Position numbers and translations under genes: made by a program
Notes under the pieces: model-generated
Told to the model about the DNA's origin: nothing
Seen by the model: only the letters and a program-made list of their open reading frames with translations
Database searches by the model: none
NCBI RefSeq assembly: GCF_003696265.1
Contig: NZ_RFFH01000015.1
Coordinates: forward strand, 1 to 64,000
Length of the DNA: 64,000 bases
Direction of reading: 5' to 3'
Source of the DNA: Nocardia stercoris
Lineage (GTDB): Bacteria; Actinomycetota; Actinomycetes; Mycobacteriales; Mycobacteriaceae
Shown here: positions 34,056 to 42,817 of the stretch, piece after piece
How positions within the stretch are numbered: position 1 is the first letter of the stretch
Layout of the letters: each line of letters begins with the position of its first letter

Positions 34056-34868
34056 CGGCCGTTCGGTGTCGGTGACGGCCTGATCGCCCGCGAGACCCCA
34101 CGCGGGCCACTCCTGCGCGACGCTGCCGGTCCACTTCGGCGGGCGGCGGTCACGTAGCGCGGCCATGCCTTCCCGGCCGTCCACGCTCTCCGCCACATAG
34201 CCGGTGAGGTCGCGTTCGAGGCGGCCGACCGCGGCGGCGCTCATGTCCAGCCCCTCCCACAGCATCCGCTTGGACAGCGCGACGGGAAGCGGCGCCGAAC
34301 CGCCGGCGATGTCGTGTGCGACGGCCAGCGCGGTCGGCAGCACCTCCGAGGAGGGCAGCGCGGCATTGGCCAGGCCCATCGCCTGCGCCTCCTCGCCGTC
34401 GAAGGTGCGGCCGGTCAGCAGGATATCGGCGGCATTGGCCATCCCGATCAGCCGCGGCAGCGTCCAGTGCGCGTACCCGCCGGCCACCGCCGACCGCCGC
34501 ACCTGGTTCAGGCCGTACACCGCGTCGGTGGCCATGTATCGCAGGTCGCACTGCAACGCGAGCGCCAGCCCGATCCCGACCGCATGCCCGTTGACGGCCG
34601 CGATCACCGGTTTGCGGACCTGCCACGGCGGCGGTTCCACCTCGCCGGTGACCTCACCGACGGGCAGCGACAGGTCGGCGCCGGCACAGAACGCGGGCGG
34701 GGTTCCGGTGATCACCACGGCGCGGATCGTGTCCTCGGTATCGCAGCGGCGCAGTGCGGCGCCGAGTTCGGCCGCCATCACCGGGGTGAAGGCGTTCTGC
34801 TGCGCCGGCCGGTTGAGGGTGAGCACAGCGATCCCGCCGGAGACGTCGACGTGCAGTTCCGAACTCAT
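34044..34868 (-). CDS. Crotonase-family protein lacking both catalytic glutamates
   Basis: A 274-residue enoyl-CoA hydratase/isomerase-fold protein. The oxyanion-hole regions are intact (AFCAGADLSLP and NGHAVGIGLALALQCDL), but the positions of the two hydratase glutamates (Glu144 and Glu164 in the rat enzyme) are Ala (GLALA) and Gln (GLNQV). It is therefore unlikely to be a standard hydratase; an isomerase, hydrolase or other activity is possible. It ends in KWTGSVAQEWPAW. The gene faces the DUF4190 gene and is probably co-transcribed from the acyl-CoA dehydrogenase upstream. Confidence 0.85.
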   Translation of the reverse strand: MSSELHVDVSGGIAVLTLNRPAQQNAFTPVMAAELGAALRRCDTEDTIRAVVITGTPPAFCAGADLSLPVGEVTGEVEPPPWQVRKPVIAAVNGHAVGIGLALALQCDLRYMATDAVYGLNQVRRSAVAGGYAHWTLPRLIGMANAADILLTGRTFDGEEAQAMGLANAALPSSEVLPTALAVAHDIAGGSAPLPVALSKRMLWEGLDMSAAAVGRLERDLTGYVAESVDGREGMAALRDRRPPKWTGSVAQEWPAWGLAGDQAVTDTERPVLD

Positions 34869-34917
34869 ACGTCGGAATCCTAGCTTCGAAGCCGACCCGC
34901 CGCCGACATCCCCGGAT

Positions 34918-36088
34918 CTAGCGCAGCACCTCGCGCCCGATCGCCCACTTGTGGACCTCGGTCGGGCCGTCGTACAACCGGAACGCCCGCATATCGCGGA
35001 AGATCATCTCGACGACGGTTTCGTCGCTGATCCCGATGCCCCCGAGAATCTGCACACACCGGTCGGCGACCTTGAACAGTTCCTCGGAGACGAACGACTT
35101 CGCGATCGAGCTCTCGTGCCGGGCCCGTTCACCGTTGTCCAGCAGCCAGCAGGCGTGCCAGATGCCGAGCCGGCAGTGGTGCAACGCGATCTCGTTGTCC
35201 GCCAACAGGAACGACACACCCTCGTGCTCGCCCAGCGTCTTGCCGAAAGCCGTTCGGGTCTTGGCGTATTCGGTGGCGATGTGCTGGGCGCGCCCGGCGG
35301 CCCCCAGCCAGCGCATGCAGTGTGTGAGTCGGGCGGGCGCCAGCCGCAGCTGGGCGTAGCGCAGCGCCGCACCGGCCTCGCCGAGCAGGGCCGACGCCGG
35401 CAGCCGCAGGTTCTCGAAGCGGACCACGGCGTGCCCGCCCACATAGTTGCGGTCCATGGTGTTCATGACGCGCTCGATCACGATGCCGGGCGCGTCGCCC
35501 TCAGCGAGGAACAGGGTCGGGCCCGCGGGCAGGAACGGATTCGGGGCCAGCCGGGCCATGACGATCCAGGTCAGCGCACCGTCGGCGCCGGTGATCAGCC
35601 ATTTGCGGCCGTTGATCGTGAAGGTCTCGCCGTCGAAGACCGCCTCGGTGGCGAGCTGAGCCGGGTCCGAGCCGGCCCCCCCGGGTTCGGTCATGGCGAA
35701 CACCGAGCGGCGACGGCCGTTGACCAACGGGGTCAGATGTGCCTCGACCTGGTCGGGATCCGCGATCTTCGAACAGCAGGAACATGTTGCCCTCGTCGGG
35801 TGCCGCGCAGTTCATCGCGACCGGGCCGAGTGTGGACCAGCCCGCGGCCTCGTACAGCACGGCCTGCTCGATGTGCGAAAGGCCCAGTCCGCCGAGCTCT
35901 TCGGGCGCCTGGATGGTGAGCAGCCCCTCGCCGCGCGCGATCTCGACCAGCTCCTGACGCAGTTCGCTGGTGGGGCCGTGGACGGTGACGCGTGGATCCC
36001 GTTCGTAGGGCACGATCCGGTCGACCACGAATTCCCGGATCCGATCGCGCATGTCGGCCAAATCAGCGGAAATCGAGAAATCGATCAT
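34918..36088 (-). pseudogene. Acyl-CoA dehydrogenase disrupted by a frameshift
   Basis: The N-terminal third starts at ATG 36088 (MIDFSISADLADMRDRIREF) and runs to GNMFLLFED; the rest resumes in another frame at about 35770 as KIADPDQVEAHLTPLVNG and continues through SVFAMTEPGGAGSDPAQLAT to DGPTEVHKWAIGREVLR at 34918. A two-base loss in TTCGAAGATC (35766-35775) explains the break. Joined, the parts give about 390 residues, normal for the family, and every other motif looks healthy, so either a recent mutation or a sequencing error fits. Substrate is unknown. Confidence 0.8.
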
Positions 36089-36125
36089 GCCCGGCCTCCC
36101 CGAGTCGTGGGCTGCGCGCGCAATG

Positions 36126-36896
36126 TTACGCGCCGGAACCGGGGGCGGTCACCGTGCGCAGGAACTTCTCCACCTCCACCCGGTACTCCTGTGGACGGTC
36201 GTCGTGGACGAGATGCCCGGCCCCGGCGATCACCACGTGGCGGGCGTGCGGGCTCGATTCGCCCATGGTCCGCATCTGGCCCGCGGGAGTGATGGTGTGT
36301 TCGCCCTCCAACAGCAGGACGGGCACCCGCACCGCACGCCATTCGGTCCAGAAGTCGCGGGTACCCCACTCCTCGGAGATCCGGCGGAACGTCTCGATCT
36401 CGCCGTGCAGCCGGTAGCCGTCGGGTCCGGGGGTGAACGAGTTCAGGAAGTAGCGGCCGGCGACCGGGCCGAAGAAGTCCACGACGGCGTCTGCGTCGGG
36501 GAACGGCTGCGGCCAGCCGGCGACCAGGGTGGCCCAGTCGTCGGCGGTGCGGCCCTGGAAGTCGGGGGCCATGTCCTCCACCACCAGCGCCCGCACCCGA
36601 CCCGGGTGGCGGGCGGTGAGCACCCAGCCGTGCAGGCCGCCCATCGAGTGGCCGATCACGATCATCGGTTCGGTGATCGTGGCGGTGGCGGCGGCCAGGT
36701 CGTCGACGAACGCCTCGGTGGTGAGATCGTCGGGGGCCGGGCGGCCGTGTCCGGCGGCGTCGAAGGTGTACACGTGCCCCAAGTCGCGCAGCCAGTCCAG
36801 TTGCGACCGCCAGGTCCGGGCGCTGCCCATCAGTCCGTGCAGCAGCAGGATCGGCACCCCGGTGCCGCCCTCGTCGTGGAGCACCTGCTCGACCAC
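36126..36896 (-). CDS. Alpha/beta hydrolase (Rv3591c-like)
   Basis: A 256-residue hydrolase with the oxyanion region LLLHGLMGSARTW, nucleophile elbow GHSMGG, and the catalytic His in GAGHLVHDDRPQEY. M. tuberculosis Rv3591c, also next to mhuD, is of the same size and start (VEQVLHDEGG type). GTG 36896 is chosen on this basis; GTG 36959 would add 21 residues without homology. Substrate is unknown; the pairing with mhuD is conserved. Confidence 0.82.
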   Translation of the reverse strand: MVEQVLHDEGGTGVPILLLHGLMGSARTWRSQLDWLRDLGHVYTFDAAGHGRPAPDDLTTEAFVDDLAAATATITEPMIVIGHSMGGLHGWVLTARHPGRVRALVVEDMAPDFQGRTADDWATLVAGWPQPFPDADAVVDFFGPVAGRYFLNSFTPGPDGYRLHGEIETFRRISEEWGTRDFWTEWRAVRVPVLLLEGEHTITPAGQMRTMGESSPHARHVVIAGAGHLVHDDRPQEYRVEVEKFLRTVTAPGSGA

Positions 36897-36961
36897 CTCT
36901 CGGGTACGCGGCGCATCGGATGCGCGGCTGTTTCTCGCGCCCGGCCGTTTTCCGCGCACGC

Positions 36962-37279
36962 CTATTCGGACACTACCGATTCCCAGAAATCGGTGTACGT
37001 CTGTTCGTAGCGGACGCCGAGGTCGAGCACGCGGCGCCGGGCGGCGGCCGCGGGGTCGTCCGGGTCGAGCGCGGCCCGGCGCTGGCGGTAGTCGTCCAGC
37101 CAGGCGCGGTGCTGGGCGGCCCGGGCCGCGGCGAACGCGCGTATGTCGCTGTCGTCGACGAGGTCGATGAAGGTCAGTTTCAACAGGGCCGGGTCGCGGT
37201 TCTCCGGCGGTTCGGTGTCGGGGTCGGTGAGCCAGGACGGCAAGATCTGCCACGCCACGGCGGTCTTCGACGACGTCAC
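36962..37279 (-). pseudogene. C-terminal remnant of a PadR-like regulator
   Basis: The readable frame of about 105 codons contains WLTDPDTEPPENRDPALLKL and a charged helix with AQHRAWLDDYRQRRAALD, the pattern of the C-terminal dimerisation domain of PadR repressors. The N-terminal winged-helix domain is missing: upstream of Trp-Leu-Thr the sequence changes abruptly. I read it as a deletion stub. A genuine small protein from GTG 37279 cannot be excluded. Confidence 0.5.
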
Positions 37280-37310
37280 CCTGCTGCGTCAGATCGGTGG
37301 CAGCCTCTGA
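37227..37310 (+). pseudogene. C-terminal remnant of a SnoaL/NTF2-like protein
   Basis: On the plus strand the frame reading SQDGKICHATAVFDDVTLL then RQIGGSL ends at TGA 37310. This pattern of a turn, a strand, Phe-Asp-Asp and Leu-Leu-Arg-Gln resembles the last strand and helix of SnoaL-like cyclases. It starts where the PadR-like remnant on the other strand stops, suggesting that a deletion joined two converging genes near 37230. No proper start is present. Confidence 0.3.
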
Positions 37311-37340
37311 CCCGGGCCGCGCGGGGTCTAGCCTGTGGTC

Positions 37341-37661
37341 ATGGCTGTTGTGAAGATCAATGCGATCGAGGTGCCCGAGGGCGCCGGACCCGAGCTGGAG
37401 AAGCGGTTCGCGCACCGCGCCCACGCGGTGGAGAACTCGCCCGGATTCCTGGGCTTCCAGCTGCTCCGCCCGGTCGCGGGCGAGAACCGCTATTTCGTGG
37501 TCACGCAGTGGGACTCCGAGGAATCCTTCGACGCGTGGCGCAACGGCCCGGCTAAGGAGGCACACGCCGGGCAGCACAACCCCAAGCCCGTCTCGACCGG
37601 CGCGTCGCTGCTGGAGTTCGAGGTCGTGCTGGACGTGGCCGGAAAGGCCACGGAGAACTGA
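37341..37661 (+). CDS. mhuD: Heme-degrading monooxygenase MhuD
   Basis: Cleaves heme to mycobilin-type products and releases iron without CO. The 106-residue ferredoxin-like protein is nearly identical to M. tuberculosis Rv3592 through PGFLGFQLLRPV and has the key residues Asn7, Trp66 and the heme ligand His75. ATG 37341 has TAGCCT six bases upstream (37329-37334), a leaderless promoter arrangement. It is followed by a bidirectional terminator. Confidence 0.95.
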   Translation: MAVVKINAIEVPEGAGPELEKRFAHRAHAVENSPGFLGFQLLRPVAGENRYFVVTQWDSEESFDAWRNGPAKEAHAGQHNPKPVSTGASLLEFEVVLDVAGKATEN

Positions 37662-37701
37662 AACCCGCGACCGTCGGCCGCTCCGACGGTCAGCGGACGA
37701 A

Positions 37702-37746
37702 AAAATGGTCGTCTACCCCCGGATTCCGCGGGTAGGCGACCATTTT
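37702..37746. terminator. Bidirectional terminator between mhuD and the OsmC gene
   Basis: AAAATGGTCG-TCTACCC pairs with GGGTAG-GCGACCATTTT around an 11-base loop. A-rich on one side and T-rich on the other, it can act for both converging genes. Confidence 0.85.
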
Positions 37747-37753
37747 CGTAGCG

Positions 37754-38197
37754 TCAGGCCGCGAAGGACGCGTCGAGCTCGATCACGTCGACCCCGGCCA
37801 GCGCCTTGCTGATCGGGCAGCCGGCCTTCGCGGCGGCCGCGGCAGCCAGGAAACCGGCCTCGTCGATGCCGTCGGCGCGCCCGACCACGGTGAGCACGAT
37901 CTTGCTGATCCGGAATCCACCGGCCGGGTCCGGGCCCAGGGTGACGTCCGCGGTCACGTCCAGCGACTGCGGCGTACCGCCGGCATTGCCGATCTCGGCC
38001 GACAGCGCCATCGCGTAGCACGAGGAGTGCGCCGCCGCGACCAGCTCTTCCGGGCTGGTGGTCCCGTCGGCGTTGTCGGCCGCCCGCTTCGGGAACGACA
38101 CGTCGTACTTACCGACACCGGAGCTGGCCAGCTCCACCTGCCCGGAACCGTCCTGCAGCCCCCCGGTCCAAGCGGTGCGCGCGGTACGTGTTGCCAT
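37754..38197 (-). CDS. OsmC/Ohr-family peroxiredoxin
   Basis: A 147-residue thiol peroxidase for organic hydroperoxides. The two redox cysteines are Cys60 (AAHSSCYAMALS) and Cys127 (KAGCPISKAL). The TTSPEELVAAAHS motif is the OsmC type rather than classical Ohr. ATG 38197 has AAGGA five bases upstream. Monocistronic. Confidence 0.9.
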   Translation of the reverse strand: MATRTARTAWTGGLQDGSGQVELASSGVGKYDVSFPKRAADNADGTTSPEELVAAAHSSCYAMALSAEIGNAGGTPQSLDVTADVTLGPDPAGGFRISKIVLTVVGRADGIDEAGFLAAAAAAKAGCPISKALAGVDVIELDASFAA

Positions 38198-38371
38198 CAC
38201 AGTCCTTTCGAAAGACTCGTCGCGAAGGGCGAACTCCCTTCCGCACGAAACCTACTCCGAACCCCGATACCCGGCTCGACACCCGCGCAGCGCACTGCTG
38301 ACCGCGTTCTTCGACTATGCGGCAGAACATGATTCCGGCGCCGCTGTCTCCTTCTCGCGCGCGGCGCGGCC

Positions 38372-39070
38372 TTACACGGCTCCGCCGAGCAGTCCGATTC
38401 CGCCCAGCAGCGAGACGGCGAGCACCGCGGTCCGCGCGGCCTTCGCCGGCAGGCGCGGCGCCAGCAGCATCCCGGCGGTGCCGAGGGCGAGGGCGGCCAG
38501 CTCCGGCGGCGAGGGGAGGACGAGACCGACGGCGAAGGCAGTGACGAGGTTCTGCAGGACGAAGAAGGCGTACAGGTTGCCGCGAGTGGTCTCGGGTGGC
38601 CAGTCGGCGTTGGCGGCGTAGAGGCCGATCGGCGGTCCGCCGACGCCGCCCACCACGTTGAGCAGCGCGCTCGCGGCGCCGGCAGCCAAGGCACCCGACG
38701 GCCGGCGCAGCCAGGTCCAGCGGACGCCCGAAGCGAGTACCGCGACAGCGGCGATCACGCCGATCCCGGCGGCCGGGGCCAGCCACCGCGCGTCCACTCC
38801 GCGCAGCGCGAGGGCGACCAGAGGGGTGCAGAGCAGGGTCGGAACCAGCAGCCGCGCTACCTCACCCGGACGGGCATACCGGCCGTCGCGCAGCAACGGC
38901 ACCAGCGAACACAGCGTGGCGAGCGTCAGGGTCAGGGCGACACCCTCGTGCGGTCCGCGCCAGAGGATCATCGCGGGCGCGGCGATCAGCGAGAAGCCCA
39001 TACCGGTCGCCGATTGCGCCAGCGCGCCGAGCAATACCCCGGCGAGCGCGAGCAGTTCGAGGTTCCCCAT
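38372..39070 (-). CDS. TauE/SafE-family membrane transporter
   Basis: A 232-residue protein with about seven or eight spans and the family's repeated signature (GVLLGALAQSATGMGFSLI near the N terminus and NVVGGVGGPPIGLY later). TSUP proteins move organic anions such as sulfoacetate, sulfite or related compounds. It is the last gene of the FMO-SDR-MFS-TSUP operon: its ATG shares a base with the MFS stop. Confidence 0.85.
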   Translation of the reverse strand: MGNLELLALAGVLLGALAQSATGMGFSLIAAPAMILWRGPHEGVALTLTLATLCSLVPLLRDGRYARPGEVARLLVPTLLCTPLVALALRGVDARWLAPAAGIGVIAAVAVLASGVRWTWLRRPSGALAAGAASALLNVVGGVGGPPIGLYAANADWPPETTRGNLYAFFVLQNLVTAFAVGLVLPSPPELAALALGTAGMLLAPRLPAKAARTAVLAVSLLGGIGLLGGAV

Positions 39071-40413
39071 CACGCGGCCACCGGGTCTAGCCGGTAGCGA
39101 CGCTGGAACAGCCAGGCGACGGCCATGAGGCCGGCCGGTAGCACGGTGAAGCCCAGTAGCAAGGCGGCATGTGCGGTACCGGACTGCGCGACCACGGCGT
39201 CACCGGTGGTGGACACGAATCCGGCCGAAGCCAGGACGGCCGCATACAGATACGGGCCGACTGCGGTGCCGGTGGCCTCCGTCGCGGTCCACACGCCGGT
39301 GTACGCACCGGCCCGGGCGGCACCGCGCGCCTCGGCGGCAGCCACCGCGTCGGGCAGCATCGAGAAGGCGAGCAGCTGCAGCCCGGCGAACGCGGCACCC
39401 ATCACGACCACCACGGCAGCGGTGACGGCCGGTCCGGCAACGCCGCCGACCGGCAACGTCAGTGATCCGGCCAGGAATGCCAACTGGCACAGTAGAAGTC
39501 CGCGCTGCTTGCCGATCCGGCGGGAAACCCGCAACCAGATCGGCGCCGCCAGCGTGGCGGGCACCAGGAACGCGCCCATCATCAGCGCGGTGAAACTCTT
39601 GTCGTGCAACACATAACGGGCGTAGAACGGCACCCCCGCCAGGAAGAGATGCGTGGTCGTATTCGTGCACAGGTAGGAGAGCAGCAGCGCCCGGAACTCC
39701 CGATCACGCCAGGCCGCACGGACATCCGCGAGCACCGAGTGCCGATGGTCGTCCGGCAACCGGATGCCGCTGCGCTCGGTCAGCCGCCGCACACCGACGA
39801 GCCCGAGCAGTGCCGAGACCACCAGCACCCCGGCCAGCAACAGCGCCATCCTCGCGTAGGCGGCACTGCCACCCGCGGCCACCAGCGCCGGCGCCGCGAC
39901 GCCCGCGCCGAGCAGGCCCAGCATCAGGAAGACCATCCGGAAGGTGAAAACCCTTGTGCGCTCGTGATAGTCGATGCGCAGGTCGGAGGGGGTGGTCAGA
40001 TAGGGCACCTGGAAGCAGGCGAACAGGAGGTTGCCGGCGACGTAGCAGCCGCCCACCCACAGCGCCGCGCCCGTCCCGGTGAGGCCGCCCGGCACGGTGA
40101 ACAAGGCCACCCAGGCGACCGCCAACAGCAGCCCCCAGTACAGCATGCCCCGCCGGTGCCCGCTGCGGCGCGCCTGTCGGTCCGAGAGCGACCCGAGCAA
40201 CGGATGGACAACCACATCGAGGAGCTTCGGCAGCAGTAGGGTGAGCCCGGCCAGAAAGGCTGGGACACCGAGGATTTGGGTGAGGAAGTAGAGCAGAAGC
40301 AGGCCCGGGACAGTGACCCACAGCCCCATCCCGACCGATCCGGCGCCGTAGCGACACAGATCGGCGGAAGAAGGTTCGGTCTCGGCTACCGAAGTCTGCG
40401 GTGTGGCGCTCAC
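39070..40413 (-). CDS. MFS transporter of the sugar/cation symporter (MelB-like) type
   Basis: A 447-residue transporter with 12 predicted spans. MelB-like features are PKLLDVVVHPLLGSLSDR in the first loop and VPYLTTPSDLRIDYHERTRV in place of the usual ALxxELTxDYxERT. GTG 40413 overlaps the SDR stop (GTGA). The substrate is unknown; the operon suggests a compound processed by a flavin monooxygenase and a dehydrogenase. Confidence 0.85.
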   Translation of the reverse strand: MSATPQTSVAETEPSSADLCRYGAGSVGMGLWVTVPGLLLLYFLTQILGVPAFLAGLTLLLPKLLDVVVHPLLGSLSDRQARRSGHRRGMLYWGLLLAVAWVALFTVPGGLTGTGAALWVGGCYVAGNLLFACFQVPYLTTPSDLRIDYHERTRVFTFRMVFLMLGLLGAGVAAPALVAAGGSAAYARMALLLAGVLVVSALLGLVGVRRLTERSGIRLPDDHRHSVLADVRAAWRDREFRALLLSYLCTNTTTHLFLAGVPFYARYVLHDKSFTALMMGAFLVPATLAAPIWLRVSRRIGKQRGLLLCQLAFLAGSLTLPVGGVAGPAVTAAVVVVMGAAFAGLQLLAFSMLPDAVAAAEARGAARAGAYTGVWTATEATGTAVGPYLYAAVLASAGFVSTTGDAVVAQSGTAHAALLLGFTVLPAGLMAVAWLFQRRYRLDPVAA

Positions 40414-41255
40414 CGCCGGTCTCGATGCCGCCGGACGACACCGGCCGCAAGTTCGGCGCCTTCGAACGCACCGTTGCGCGCGCGAGCGGCCAGCGTGCGG
40501 GCAATGATCCGATCGGTCACCCACGGCAGGTGGCGGGCCAGGAAGAACTCCACCGCGCCACGCCGCGTGGTGCTCAGGTCCCGGTGCACGCGCTTGCTCG
40601 AGCCGGCCCGCAGCACCGTGTCGATCACGCCGTCCAGCGGCTCGTAGCTGCTCATCCCCTCCAGCGAGAGTCCTGCCGCGGCAGTCGAATCGTGGATCGG
40701 ACTGCGCACCGCGGACGGGTAGACGCAGGTCACGCCGACGTGGGTGCCGAGTTCCAGGCGCAGCGCGTCCGCGTAGGCGACCAGCGCGCGCTTGGACGCG
40801 CCGTAAGCGGCGGCGAGCGGCAGCTGCATGACGGCCATCCGCGAGGAGACCATGACGATCCGGCCGCGGGACTCGACCAATGCGTCCACGCAGGCAGCGG
40901 TCACCCGCCAGGCGCCGAGCAGGTTGATGTCGAGCTGACGGCGCACCTCGGCGCCCGGCGGCAGCGCGGCGGGAGCGGGACCTCCGATCCCGGCATTGTT
41001 GATCAGCAGGTCGAGACCACCGAGCCGTTCGACGGCGGCCGCGACCGCGCGCGGAACATCGATGTCGTCGGTGAGGTCGCAGGCGAGGACCTCGACTGGG
41101 TCGTCGGGGCGCGGCGCCACATCCAGGCCGACGACGTGGGCGCCCATCGCCGCCAGCCGGCCGCAGATCGCGCGGCCGAAGGTGCCGGAGGCGCCGGTCA
41201 CCAGGACGCGCAGGCCGTGGGGATCGCGGAGCCCCTTACCGGTGGCGGCGGTCAT
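40410..41255 (-). CDS. Short-chain dehydrogenase/reductase
   Basis: A 281-residue SDR with the cofactor motif TGASGTFG (20-27), NNAG at 86-89, Ser137/138 and the catalytic YxxxK at Tyr151-Lys155. The acidic residue at the end of strand 2 (LDVAPRPDD) favours NAD(H). The C-terminal 80 residues are typical of membrane-associated or ketone-reducing SDRs. ATG 41255 overlaps the FMO stop (ATGA). Confidence 0.88.
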   Translation of the reverse strand: MTAATGKGLRDPHGLRVLVTGASGTFGRAICGRLAAMGAHVVGLDVAPRPDDPVEVLACDLTDDIDVPRAVAAAVERLGGLDLLINNAGIGGPAPAALPPGAEVRRQLDINLLGAWRVTAACVDALVESRGRIVMVSSRMAVMQLPLAAAYGASKRALVAYADALRLELGTHVGVTCVYPSAVRSPIHDSTAAAGLSLEGMSSYEPLDGVIDTVLRAGSSKRVHRDLSTTRRGAVEFFLARHLPWVTDRIIARTLAARARNGAFEGAELAAGVVRRHRDRR

Positions 41256-42643
41256 GCGTTGCTCCTGTCCTGGTCCGGACCGGAGAGCCGGCCCGATTCG
41301 GTTGTGGCGGAATCGGTTCGGTCGTGCGAGGCGAACGGGCGCGCACCGCGCCGGAACCGGGCCCGCCCGGCCGTGATCTCGCGCGGCACCTCGGCGACGT
41401 ATCTGTCGAAATCGATCCGCATCGCCGGTCGATGCTCGCCCCAGCGTTCCCGTGCCGCACGCAGCGCCCGGTCGACAGCCCGCCGCTGCTCGGCGGCGGT
41501 GGGCAGGGCGTAGCGGCCGGCGTAGTAGGCCGCGGCCAGTTTCGCTTGCGCCTCGACGACGGGCAGCGCCGCCCCGGTCGACTGCATGAGCCCTACGAAG
41601 GCGAGGCTCGGATCGTCGAGGTGGAAGACCCGCTGGTACAGCGGCAACTGTTCCGGGTCGGCGCCCAGCCAACGCTGCGACAGGAACGGGATCGTTACCC
41701 GATAGCCGGTCGCCCACACGATCACGTCCACGAGTTCCGTTGTGCCGTCGCGGAATACGACCTGATCCCCGTCCAGCCGGTCGATGCCGGGGCGGGGCGC
41801 GACCTCACCGTGGGTGAGTCGGTGCAGGATGGTGTCGCTGATCGTCGGGTGATTCTGGAACAGCCCTCCGGCCGGCGCGGGCAACCCGTAGCTCTGCGGG
41901 GTGCCGACAGCCAGCTTCAGCATGGTCTCGGCGAGCCGCTGCCGCAGCCGCCAGGGCAGGGCGGCCAGCACCCCACCGGTGGCATCGGCCGGACGGCCGA
42001 ACAGGTACTTGGGCACGATGTGCACCCCGCGGCGGGCCGACAGCAGCACCGGGCCGTTCGATACATAGGAGGCGTCCACCGCGATGTCCATCGCCGAGTT
42101 GCCCATGCCGACGACCAGTACGCGGCGATTCCGGAAGACCTCCGGGTCGCGGTAGTCGTGGGCGTGCAGCTGCTCGCCGGTGAACTCGCCCGGGTAGCCA
42201 GGCTCGGGCAGCCGCGGGTCCCAGTTGTGGCCGTTGGCGACGATCACCGCGTCGAAGCGGTCCACGTCGTCCCCGGCCGTGACCACCCACCCGTCGTCGG
42301 TGCGTTCCACCGAGGTGACAGTGGTGCCGAAGCGGATGTGCTCGGTGAGCCCGAAGGTCGCGCAGTAGTCGGCGAGATACCAGGCGATCAGGTCGGCGGA
42401 CGGGTAGTCCGGCCAGTGCCGCGGCATCGGGAAGCCGGCGAACTGGGTGCGGCCCTTGCTGGTGTTCAGGTGCAGCGAGGGGTAAGCGGCGGACAAGCCG
42501 CTGGTGTTGCCCCGCACCCACAGACCGCCGGGCCGATCGCCCTGCTCATAGCCGACAGCCGCGACGCCCGCAGCCAGCAGTTCCTTCACGGCGGCCAGGC
42601 CGGCCGCTCCCGCGCCGATCACGGCGACGCGCGGTGGGTGCAT
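41252..42643 (-). CDS. Flavin-containing monooxygenase (FMO/Baeyer-Villiger type)
   Basis: A 463-residue class B flavoprotein with the FAD motif GAGAAG (10-15), the fingerprint FxGxxxHxxxY at 154-164 (FTGEQLHAHDY), the NADPH motif GMGNSA at 179-184 and WATGYR late. It would oxygenate a soft nucleophile or ketone. ATG 42643 has GAGGAG seven bases upstream. It is the first gene of an operon with SDR, MFS and TSUP genes, all overlapping, divergent from a PucR regulator. Confidence 0.9.
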   Translation of the reverse strand: MHPPRVAVIGAGAAGLAAVKELLAAGVAAVGYEQGDRPGGLWVRGNTSGLSAAYPSLHLNTSKGRTQFAGFPMPRHWPDYPSADLIAWYLADYCATFGLTEHIRFGTTVTSVERTDDGWVVTAGDDVDRFDAVIVANGHNWDPRLPEPGYPGEFTGEQLHAHDYRDPEVFRNRRVLVVGMGNSAMDIAVDASYVSNGPVLLSARRGVHIVPKYLFGRPADATGGVLAALPWRLRQRLAETMLKLAVGTPQSYGLPAPAGGLFQNHPTISDTILHRLTHGEVAPRPGIDRLDGDQVVFRDGTTELVDVIVWATGYRVTIPFLSQRWLGADPEQLPLYQRVFHLDDPSLAFVGLMQSTGAALPVVEAQAKLAAAYYAGRYALPTAAEQRRAVDRALRAARERWGEHRPAMRIDFDRYVAEVPREITAGRARFRRGARPFASHDRTDSATTESGRLSGPDQDRSNA

Positions 42644-42817
42644 GCTGCTTCTCCTCGGACCCGGGGCTTTCCGTCCGCTGGATCCTGTTCCCTCGCGACG
42701 ATCGCCGTTGTAGCTGCAGCCAATGCTAGGGATCGATTCTGGGCGTGAACATGGACTCGGCCACGTGATTCGACCACTTGCTTGTGCCGCGCCACAATCA
42801 TGGGCGAGGATGCTGCC

